Source: an uncultured Mycoplasmatota bacterium
GTDB lineage: Bacteria > Bacillota_I > Bacilli_A > RF39 > UBA660
Reading direction: 5' to 3'
DNA length: 31,439 bases
Assembly (NCBI GenBank): GCA_900543675.1
Contig: UQRY01000023.1
Location: 1 to 31,439, forward strand
Below, piece by piece: positions 25,074 to 31,439 of this stretch. A program made the translations under genes and the position numbers. The notes beneath the pieces are model-generated. The model was given only the letters and a program-made list of their open reading frames with translations. It did not search any database and had not been told where the DNA came from. Position 1 is the stretch's first letter. Each line of letters opens with the position of its first letter.

Positions 25074-25105
25074 CACGAAAAAATACGAGAAATTTCTCGT
25101 ATTTT
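25074..25105 (-). terminator. Rho-independent terminator after tsf
   Basis: A perfect 26-base palindrome at 25080-25105 (AAAATACGAGAAA and its complement), extended on the minus strand by T residues. Confidence 0.92.
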
Positions 25106-25123
25106 GACAACTTATTGGGAAGA

Positions 25124-25999
25124 CTATCCTTTAATTTGATTCATTACTTCTTCAGCAAAGTTTTCTTGTTTCTTTTCAATTCCTTCGCCTACTTCATAAC
25201 GAATCATTTTTAAAATAGAGCCACCATTAGCTTTAACGTATTTACCAACGCTTTCTTTATTTTCTGCTTTGATGAAAATTTGATCTTCTAAACAAATTTC
25301 TGAATAATACTTGTTCACTTTACCTACTAAAATATTATCAATCTTATCAGCAGGTTTTCCTTCGTTAAGTAATTCTTCTCTCATGATTTGTTTTTCATGT
25401 TCTAATACGTCACTTGGAACTTCACTAGCATTTAGATAACTAGGATTCATAGCTGCAACATGCATAGCTACATCTTTAGCTACTTGGCTATTTGCTCCAT
25501 TAAGTAATACTAAAGTACCAATTCTACCACCCATATGAGAGTAAGTACCGAATACTTGATCATCTGTCTTTGTTAATTTTTCAAATCTTCTGAAGCTAAT
25601 CTTTTCTCCGATCTTAGCGATAATACCAGAAACCATTTCTTGAACAGTTTCTCCATCTACTGTTAACGCTAAAGCTTCATCCATAGTTGTTACATCATGA
25701 GTTAAAATAATATTCGTTAATTTATCTACAAAAGCTTGGAACTCTGGATTCTTAGCTACAAAGTCAGTCTCAGAATTTACTTCTAAGATTACTGCTTTAT
25801 TACCATCCACTGCGATACTAGTCGTACCTTCAGCAGCAATTCTAGATGATTTCTTTTCTGCCTTAGCAATTCCATTTTCTCTTAACCATTCGCTAGCTTT
25901 TTCCATATCGCCGTTTGATGCTTGTAAAGCTTTTTTACAATCCATCATTCCAGCTCCTGTTTTTTCTCTTAATTCTTTTACATCGCTTGCGCTAAACAT
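25124..25999 (-). CDS. tsf: Elongation factor Ts
   Basis: 291 residues. Nucleotide exchange factor for EF-Tu. N-terminal UBA-like domain (VKELREKTGAGMMDCKKAL, about 7-45), then the TDFVAKN contact motif (about 78-84), and the core with MHVAAMNPSYL. ATG at 25999 behind AGGAGG. It follows rpsB by 18 bases. Confidence 0.97.
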   Translation of the reverse strand: MFSASDVKELREKTGAGMMDCKKALQASNGDMEKASEWLRENGIAKAEKKSSRIAAEGTTSIAVDGNKAVILEVNSETDFVAKNPEFQAFVDKLTNIILTHDVTTMDEALALTVDGETVQEMVSGIIAKIGEKISFRRFEKLTKTDDQVFGTYSHMGGRIGTLVLLNGANSQVAKDVAMHVAAMNPSYLNASEVPSDVLEHEKQIMREELLNEGKPADKIDNILVGKVNKYYSEICLEDQIFIKAENKESVGKYVKANGGSILKMIRYEVGEGIEKKQENFAEEVMNQIKG

Positions 26000-26017
26000 A
26001 TTTTTCCTCCTCGTAAA

Positions 26018-26962
26018 TTATTTTTCTAAAGCAGCAACTAATTCTGCCTTTTTCATTGAAGTGTATCCTTCGATACCCTTATCTTTAGCAATTTCTTTTA
26101 ATTCAGCTACTGTCTTTTTACTATAATCTACTTCTTCTTTAGATGCTTCTTCGACGTTAGCAACTACTTCTTCTTTCTTTTCTTCTTTAACTGGAGTTTC
26201 TTCTTTGTTTTCTTTAGTTTCTTTCTTTTCTTTTTTACTAGCTTTATTCTTATCTTCATCTGTTAAATAGTCGATCATTTCACAACCATTTACTTCAGCG
26301 ATAGCGTTAGCTAGTGCACCAATCATCACTTTAACACTTCTTACAGCATCATCGTTACCTGGAATTGGATAATCTGTCATATCAGGATCACAGTTTGTAT
26401 CTACTACACCAAATACAGGGATACCTAAAATTTTTGCTTCTTTGATTGCAATTTCTTCCTTCTTAGGGTCAACGATAATTAAAGCATCTGGTAATTTCTT
26501 CATCTCACGAATACCACGTAAGTTCTTATTTAACTTTTCGTATTCTTTTTTAATTTGAATAACTTCTTTTTTAGGTAATACTTCGAAAATACCATCTTTT
26601 TCCATCTTTTCGATATCTTCTAAACGTTTTACACGACTACGGATTGTCTTAAAGTTAGTTAAAGTTCCTCCTAGCCATCTTTCGTTAACAAAGTACATAT
26701 TTGTTCTTACTGCATTTTCTTCTGCTGCTTCTTGAGCTTGTTTCTTTGTACCAACAAATAATACTTTACCACCGTTTTCTACGATTTCTTTTAGCGCTTT
26801 ATAAGCTTCTTCGATCTTCTTTACTGTCTTTTGTAAATCGATGATGTAAATATCATCTCTCGTCGTAAAGATATATTCTTTCATCTTTGGATTCCATCTT
26901 CTCTTTTGATGTCCAAAGTGAACTCCTGCCTCTAATAAATAATTCATTGAAACTACTGTCAT
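26018..26962 (-). CDS. rpsB: Ribosomal protein S2 with Rho_N/SAP-like C-terminal domain
   Basis: 314 residues against about 230-260 usual. The S2 core is complete (MNYLLEAGVHFGHQKRRWNPKM, DLQKTVKKIEEAY, GTKKQAQEAA, NERWLGGTLTNFKT, PDALIIVDPKKE, PGNDDAVRSV). After about residue 236 comes a Lys/Glu-rich linker of about 40 residues, then a 36-residue domain (279-314, VAELKEIAKDKGIEGYTSMK) like the Rho N-terminal (Rho_N) or SAP fold, which in other proteins binds nucleic acid. The same domain ends L20, encoded just upstream. ATG at 26962 with AAAGGATG. Confidence 0.96.
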   Translation of the reverse strand: MTVVSMNYLLEAGVHFGHQKRRWNPKMKEYIFTTRDDIYIIDLQKTVKKIEEAYKALKEIVENGGKVLFVGTKKQAQEAAEENAVRTNMYFVNERWLGGTLTNFKTIRSRVKRLEDIEKMEKDGIFEVLPKKEVIQIKKEYEKLNKNLRGIREMKKLPDALIIVDPKKEEIAIKEAKILGIPVFGVVDTNCDPDMTDYPIPGNDDAVRSVKVMIGALANAIAEVNGCEMIDYLTDEDKNKASKKEKKETKENKEETPVKEEKKEEVVANVEEASKEEVDYSKKTVAELKEIAKDKGIEGYTSMKKAELVAALEK

Positions 26963-27002
26963 AATTTTTCATCCTTTCGTTTTTCTTCTATTAATTTCTA
27001 AA

Positions 27003-27031
27003 ATTTATCACCGTAACGGCACTAGATAAAT
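27003..27031 (-). promoter_or_regulatory. Hairpin between rplT and rpsB (terminator or leader structure)
   Basis: ATTTATC and GATAAAT form a 7-bp outer stem; inside it CCG-TTA-CGG forms a second short stem. Only four T follow on the minus strand, so termination would be partial. It could be a weak terminator or an rpsB leader element. Confidence 0.5.
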
Positions 27032-27047
27032 CAATTCATTAATATGT

Positions 27048-27647
27048 TTATTTTTCTAAAGCAGCAACTAATTCTGCTTTTTTCATTGAAGTGTATCCTT
27101 CGATACCTTTTTCTTTAGCAATCTCTTTTAATTCAGCTACTGTCATCTTGCTGTAATCTTGTTTTTCTTCTTTAGTTGAAGCTGATGCTGATGCTGTTTC
27201 TTTCTTGTCTTTCTTTTCTGTCTTTTTCTCTTTTGCTTCTTCTTTAACGATAGTAACTTCTTCTTTTACCATCTCTTTTTTCGTGATTTTACCAGCTTTG
27301 CCATCTAAAGCAACTTGTACTAATTCAGCAAATGCTTTAGGATCATTAATAGCGATTTCTGCTAACATCTTTCTATTAATTTCTACACCAGCTTTAGTAA
27401 GTCCTTCAATAAATCTTGAATAGCTAATGTTATTCATACGACAAGCTGCATTAATACGAGTAATCCAAAGTTTTCTGAAATCTCTTTTCTTTTGTTTACG
27501 ATCTCTAAATGCATATTGTCCTGAATGCATCAATTGTTCTTTTGCTGTTTTATATAATCTATGTTTGCTACCAAAATAACCTTTAGCTTGTTTTAATACT
27601 TTTTTATGACGAGCTTTTGTAACTGCTCCATTTTTTACTCTTGCCAT
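27048..27647 (-). CDS. rplT: Ribosomal protein L20 with Rho_N/SAP-like C-terminal domain
   Basis: 199 residues against about 118 usual. The L20 core (1-118: MARVKNGAVTKARHKKVLK, GQYAFRDRKQKKRDFRKLWI, NDPKAFAEL) is followed by a Lys/Glu/Ala-rich linker (about 119-163) and the domain 164-199, identical at 34 of 36 positions to the end of S2. L20 assembles early on 23S rRNA and in Bacillus represses its own operon through the leader RNA; the extension would protrude from the usual fold. Start ATG 27647 has AGGAGG. Confidence 0.96.
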   Translation of the reverse strand: MARVKNGAVTKARHKKVLKQAKGYFGSKHRLYKTAKEQLMHSGQYAFRDRKQKKRDFRKLWITRINAACRMNNISYSRFIEGLTKAGVEINRKMLAEIAINDPKAFAELVQVALDGKAGKITKKEMVKEEVTIVKEEAKEKKTEKKDKKETASASASTKEEKQDYSKMTVAELKEIAKEKGIEGYTSMKKAELVAALEK

Positions 27648-27669
27648 ACTTTTTCCTCCTTATTGTCTA

Positions 27670-27858
27670 CTAGATTATGTTCTTTAATCTTTTCTTATCT
27701 CCAGTACTCAATTGAGCACTCTTTCTTACTTTTCTATTGTATGATGCTGATTTACTTCCTGTATTATGTCTACTACCAGGATGTCCCATAGTAATAGTTC
27801 CACTTTTTCTAATATTAAGTACTTTCTTTGTTCCTTTATGTGTTTTTAATTTTCCCAT
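27670..27858 (-). CDS. rpmI: Ribosomal protein L35
   Basis: 62 residues, typical length. MGKLKTHKGTKKVLNIRKSG is the L35 start pattern and the protein is strongly basic. ATG at 27858 follows AGGAGG. Middle gene of infC-rpmI-rplT. Confidence 0.95.
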   Translation of the reverse strand: MGKLKTHKGTKKVLNIRKSGTITMGHPGSRHNTGSKSASYNRKVRKSAQLSTGDKKRLKNII

Positions 27859-27868
27859 ACATGTCCTC

Positions 27869-28399
27869 CTATTTTTCTTTTTTCGGTGCCAACAACATCG
27901 TCATGCTTCTGCCATCTAATTTAGCAGGTTGATCGATAATCGAAACATCTTCAAGTTTAGCTGCAAATTTTTCGAGTACTTCTTTACCAAGATCTGTATG
28001 TGCTAGTTGTCTACCTTTAAAGCGGATAGATAATTTAATCTTGTCCCCTTTTTCTAAGTATTTTCTAACATTTCTAAGTTTAGTTTCAAAGTCTCCAACA
28101 TCGATTACCGGTGATAATCTAAACTCTTTTAATTGTGCACTGTTGGCTTTTTGTCTCTTACTTGCTTCTTTTTCTTTTTTCTGTTTCTCATAACGATACT
28201 TATTATAATCCATCACTTTACAAACCGGTGGATTACTATTTGCATTCATCAAAACCAAATCAAGACCAGCATAACTAGCTAATGTCAAAGCATCTTTTAA
28301 AGGTTTAACACCAACTTGTTCGCCATTTGGACCGATTACTAATACGTTCGACGCCTTAATTTGCTCATTGATGGGCAAACCGTTTTTGTTACTTGCGAT
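27869..28399 (-). CDS. infC: Translation initiation factor IF-3, probable AUC start
   Basis: 176 residues from ATC at 28399. IF-3 proofreads start codon choice on the 30S subunit. N-domain: LPINEQIKASNVLVIGPNGEQVGV; linker helix Lys-rich (KQKKEKEASKRQK); C-domain: EFRLSPVIDVGDFETKL and KGRQLAH. No ATG is near the family start. The ribosome site GGAGG (28412-28408) is 8 bases before ATC; the in-frame TTG (28414) and GTG (28408) overlap that site. Infrequent AUU/AUC starts are known for infC in other bacteria, where IF-3 discriminates against them to control its own level. Confidence 0.9.
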   Translation of the reverse strand: MASNKNGLPINEQIKASNVLVIGPNGEQVGVKPLKDALTLASYAGLDLVLMNANSNPPVCKVMDYNKYRYEKQKKEKEASKRQKANSAQLKEFRLSPVIDVGDFETKLRNVRKYLEKGDKIKLSIRFKGRQLAHTDLGKEVLEKFAAKLEDVSIIDQPAKLDGRSMTMLLAPKKEK

Positions 28400-28420
28400 A
28401 TAAAACACCTCCAATAATTT

Positions 28421-28565
28421 AAAAAGGTAGATACGAAGTATCCACCCAAAAGCTACGAAAAAATTACAAGAATTGTACTTTTCTTCTCGGCCTTTTACCT
28501 ACTTGCTTATTCGCTAGTCAGGTGGATTAAATAATCGCTTTCCTTTTTAATTCTCTACTATCTTA
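28421..28565 (-). promoter_or_regulatory. infC-rpmI-rplT leader with attenuator (L20-leader type)
   Basis: A terminator hairpin on the minus strand GGTGGATAC / GTATCTACC (28446-28438 with 28434-28426, one G-U pair) is followed by TTTTT. Upstream in the leader, ATCCACC (28527-28521) is complementary to the GGTGGAT of the terminator stem and can form a competing structure. This matches the logic of the Bacillus infC leader, where L20 binding causes premature termination. The L20 site itself is not identified. Confidence 0.8.
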
Positions 28566-28588
28566 CTAATTTTTAAGCATTTTGTCAA
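28560..28588 (-). promoter_or_regulatory. Promoter of infC-rpmI-rplT
   Basis: Minus strand TTGACA (28588-28583), 17-base spacer, TAAGAT (28565-28560). Confidence 0.75.
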
Positions 28589-28652
28589 TCAAAAATTGAA
28601 AAAAGTACAAGTTTAAGAGATTTATCTCACAAATTTAACAAATCCCTTCTCA

Positions 28653-31241
28653 TTAAATATCAATTCCGTAGTAAGCATCAATTAAAATCTTCTTTAATTC
28701 ACTAACTAATGGCAACCTAGGATTAGAGGTTGTACACTGATCTTCAAAAGCATTATTTGCTAAAATATCTAACTTATTCATATAGGTTTCTTCATCGATT
28801 CCATACTCTTGAAAAGATTTAGGAATACCTAGTTTCTCATTTAAATGATTAACCATGTCGATTAAGACATCTACTCCTGATTCTTCATCTGAGATAGATA
28901 AGCCAATCTTTTTCGCAAAATTAGCGTACTTTTGATCCGCGATATAATACTCGTACTTAGGAAAAGACACGAACTTTGTTGGTTTACTAGCATTATAGCG
29001 AATAACATAAGGAAGCAGAATCGCATTACACCTACCATGAGAAATATGAAATTCCCCACCTAATTTATGAGCTAGCGAATGATTGATTCCCAAAAAAGCA
29101 TTAGTGAAAGCCATACCAGCTATACAACTAGCATTATGAACTTTCTCTCTAGCTTCTTTGTCGCTTCCATTTTCATAAGAACGAATTAAATATTGATAAA
29201 TCAGTTCACCTGCTTTTTCAGCAAGTCCATCTGTATAATCACTAGCCATATTAGAAACATAAGCTTCAATCGCATGAGTTAATACATCCATTCCAGTATC
29301 AGCTGTTAATACTTTCGGTAAAGTTAAAACAAAATCAGGATCAATGATAGCAACATCAGGAGTAAGTTCATAATCCGCAAATGGATATTTTACGTTATTA
29401 TTTTTATCCGTGATAACAGCAAAAGAAGTAACCTCACTACCCGTTCCAGAAGTAGTAGGAATCGCTACAAATTTCGCTTTTAACCCCAATTTTGGATACT
29501 TATAGGTTCGTTTTCGAATATCCAAAAATTTTAACTTCAACCCTTCTTTATCGACATCTGGATGTTCATAAAATAACCACATTCCCTTAGCTGCATCGAT
29601 TACACTTCCGCCACCAAGCGCAATAATCACATCCGGAGTAAAGTGTCCCATCGCTTCCACCCCACGATCGATTGTATCAAACGACGGATCAGGCTCTACA
29701 TCACTAAAAATCTCAAAATGAATATGATCGGTATGCTTTTCTAATTGATAAATGACTTTATCGACATATCCTAATTCTAACATAGATTGATCAGTAACAA
29801 TAAAAGCATTCGTGATACCAGGCATCTTGGATAAATATTTAATCGACCCGGATTCAAAATAGATCTTAGGGGGAACTTTAAACCACTGCATATTCACTTG
29901 ACGTTTGGCAACTCTTTTCAAATTAATTAAGTTGACACTAGAAACATTGTCAGTAGTACTATTTCCTCCAAAAGTTCCACATCCTAAAGTTAACGACGGC
30001 ATATTCGTATTATAAATATCGCCAATCGCCCCATGTGTTGACGGAGAATTAACAATAATTCTTCCTACTTTCACAACTGCTGAAAAATGGTCAATGGTTT
30101 CCTGATTCTCTGTATGAATAACCGCTGAATGGCCTAAACCACCAAACTCGATTAACTTTTCACTCAAAGAGATACCCTCATCCTCATCCGAAACCATATA
30201 ATAGGTTAATATCGGACTAAGCTTTTCTTTCGAAAAAGGAAATTCTTTACCTATACCGTGTTCTCTAACTACAATTATTTTAGTATCTAAGGGAATTAAA
30301 AAACCAGCTTTCTCTGCGATATCACAAGGATCTTTACCGACAACTTCTGAATTTAAATCATATTCATCTCCAATAAGGGTAAACATATAATGACTAAGTA
30401 ACTCTTTCTCTTCATCATTAACAAAATAACATCCAGCTTCTACCATTAACTCTTCAAACTCTTGATGAATTTCTTCATCTACAATTACTGCCTGTTCGCT
30501 AGCACAGATCATGCCATTATCAAACGATTTTGACATCACTAAATCATTGACACTCGTTTTTAACTTAGCATCTTTATGAATATAACAAGGAACATTACCA
30601 GGTCCTACTCCTAAAGCAGGTTTACCACAAGAATAAGCACTCTTTACCATGCCTTTCCCACCGGTTGCCAAAATTAGATCAACATCAGGATGATTCATTA
30701 ACGCTTTGGTTGCTTCAATAGAAGGTTTATCTATCCACAAAATACAATCCTTAGGAGCTCCCGCCTTAACCGCCGCTTCTAATAAAATCTTAGCGGTTGC
30801 GACACTACATTCTTGAGCAGAAGGATGAAATCCAAAAATAATCACATTTCTAGTCTTAGCCGCAATCAAAGACTTAAAACAGGTAGTTGAAGTTGGGTTA
30901 GTAACTGGCGTAATCCCCGCAATAATCCCAATCGGTTCGGCAATTTCCTCATACCCTTCTTCTTCATTATCTTGAATAATTCCCACTGTCTTACTATCCT
31001 TTATACTGTGATAAATATACTCTGAAGCAAAGATATTCTTCGTCATTTTATCTTCATAAATACCACGCTTCGTTTCATCAACAGCTAACTTGGCAAGCAT
31101 CATATGATTTTCAAGGACAGCCATAGCCATTTGTTTGACAATCCTATCTACATCTTCCTGTGTTAATTTACTGTATTCTTCACGAGCAACTTTCGCTCTT
31201 TCGACCAATTCTTCAATCATGATCTGTGTTTCATTTTTCAT
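28653..31241 (-). CDS. adhE: Bifunctional acetaldehyde-CoA/alcohol dehydrogenase AdhE
   Basis: 862 residues. Turns acetyl-CoA into ethanol in two NADH-using steps, regenerating NAD in fermentation; the enzyme family forms filaments called spirosomes. The N-terminal aldehyde dehydrogenase half has the catalytic C246 in NGMICASEQ. The C-terminal iron alcohol dehydrogenase half has GGGSVIDAAKG, the metal-site stretches DVLTHAIEAYVS and NHSLAHKLGGEFHISHGRCN. ATG at 31241 with AGGGG eight bases upstream. It is separated from the translation genes by the infC promoter region and is probably monocistronic. Confidence 0.97.
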   Translation of the reverse strand: MKNETQIMIEELVERAKVAREEYSKLTQEDVDRIVKQMAMAVLENHMMLAKLAVDETKRGIYEDKMTKNIFASEYIYHSIKDSKTVGIIQDNEEEGYEEIAEPIGIIAGITPVTNPTSTTCFKSLIAAKTRNVIIFGFHPSAQECSVATAKILLEAAVKAGAPKDCILWIDKPSIEATKALMNHPDVDLILATGGKGMVKSAYSCGKPALGVGPGNVPCYIHKDAKLKTSVNDLVMSKSFDNGMICASEQAVIVDEEIHQEFEELMVEAGCYFVNDEEKELLSHYMFTLIGDEYDLNSEVVGKDPCDIAEKAGFLIPLDTKIIVVREHGIGKEFPFSKEKLSPILTYYMVSDEDEGISLSEKLIEFGGLGHSAVIHTENQETIDHFSAVVKVGRIIVNSPSTHGAIGDIYNTNMPSLTLGCGTFGGNSTTDNVSSVNLINLKRVAKRQVNMQWFKVPPKIYFESGSIKYLSKMPGITNAFIVTDQSMLELGYVDKVIYQLEKHTDHIHFEIFSDVEPDPSFDTIDRGVEAMGHFTPDVIIALGGGSVIDAAKGMWLFYEHPDVDKEGLKLKFLDIRKRTYKYPKLGLKAKFVAIPTTSGTGSEVTSFAVITDKNNNVKYPFADYELTPDVAIIDPDFVLTLPKVLTADTGMDVLTHAIEAYVSNMASDYTDGLAEKAGELIYQYLIRSYENGSDKEAREKVHNASCIAGMAFTNAFLGINHSLAHKLGGEFHISHGRCNAILLPYVIRYNASKPTKFVSFPKYEYYIADQKYANFAKKIGLSISDEESGVDVLIDMVNHLNEKLGIPKSFQEYGIDEETYMNKLDILANNAFEDQCTTSNPRLPLVSELKKILIDAYYGIDI

Positions 31242-31265
31242 AGTTCAAACCCCTATTCTAAAACC

Positions 31266-31271
31266 ATTATA
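31266..31271 (-). promoter_or_regulatory. -10 element of adhE
   Basis: Minus strand TATAAT about 25 bases before the adhE ATG. A matching -35 (TTTGTA at 16 bp) is weak, so redox or other activator control is possible. Confidence 0.5.
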
Positions 31272-31351
31272 ACATACTTTTCATCGATACAAATGATTTT
31301 TATGATGAATAGACAACAAAAAGAGAACTCAATAACGGTTCTATAATAAAT

Positions 31352-31386
31352 AGTGTTGGTGAGTAAAAATCATCAACACTGTTTTT
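31352..31386. terminator. Strong hairpin at the right edge, probable terminator
   Basis: AGTGTTGGTGA (31352-31362) and TCATCAACACT (31370-31380) form an 11-bp stem with one G-U pair. On the plus strand GTTTTTA follows; the minus strand has a weaker T-stretch (ATTTATT). It may end a minus-strand gene beyond the window edge. No gene is seen from 31242 to the end. Confidence 0.6.
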
Positions 31387-31439
31387 AATCAAAAAAGGAG
31401 TCATATCAGAAACTTATGATACAATGTAATTGCTAATAA

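Noticed and set aside
28602..28652. Terminator of adhE
   Set aside because: Only a 4-bp GAGA/TCTC stem with imperfect AT extensions precedes a T-run; too weak to call.
31391..31439. Plus-strand gene start at the right edge (AGGAG followed by ATG)
   Set aside because: The only ATG in range runs into a stop after a few codons; TATGATACAAT may instead be a promoter for something beyond the window, which I cannot support.

Overview
This is a low-GC, standard-code Firmicutes-type window, most likely from an anaerobic, fermentative, gut-type member of the Bacilli or a Mollicutes relative. The evidence is AT-rich DNA, strong AGGAGG-type ribosome binding sites, T-box leaders, a single-chain GlyRS, the Bacillus-like order yqeY-yqfC-yqfD-ybeY-cdd-era-yqzL-recO-glyQS, and a bifunctional AdhE. 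TGA is used as a stop (cdd, yqzL), so this is not code 4. Every gene is on the minus strand except one insertion sequence at the left edge.

Read in the direction of transcription (right to left), the window holds: adhE; an attenuator leader followed by infC-rpmI-rplT; rpsB-tsf; frr with two small unknown genes, one encoding a membrane protein with two UBA-like repeats; a phenylalanine T-box leader driving an alpha/beta hydrolase plus pheS-pheT; three tandem genes for very long type IV pilin-like proteins; yqeY; yqfC-yqfD-vanZ-ybeY-cdd-era-yqzL-recO and a YfhO-family membrane protein; a short T-box leader driving an unknown gene plus glyQS; an unknown membrane-anchored protein; and an IS1202/ISNCY-type element of about 1.6 kb on the plus strand.

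The most unusual part is the pilin cluster (13051-19044). Three paralogues of 591-609 residues share a class III prepilin signal and about 400 nearly identical N-terminal residues, then diverge completely at the C-terminus. They carry modules like those of phage tail fibres. Two of the three have a run of ten G exactly between a -35 and a -10 hexamer (19-bp spacer). The third has the same hexamers with an 18-bp, G-free spacer. This looks like a phase-variable surface pilus or adhesin system switched at transcription.

A second unusual feature is that ribosomal proteins S2 and L20, encoded side by side, both end in a lysine/glutamate-rich linker and an almost identical 36-residue Rho_N/SAP-like domain. 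The two copies are about 93% identical in DNA, which suggests a recently copied cassette. Smaller points are a probable AUC start codon for infC, a very short glycine T-box, loss of pyrH, phoH and dgkA from their usual positions, and a transposase whose expected catalytic glutamate is lysine.
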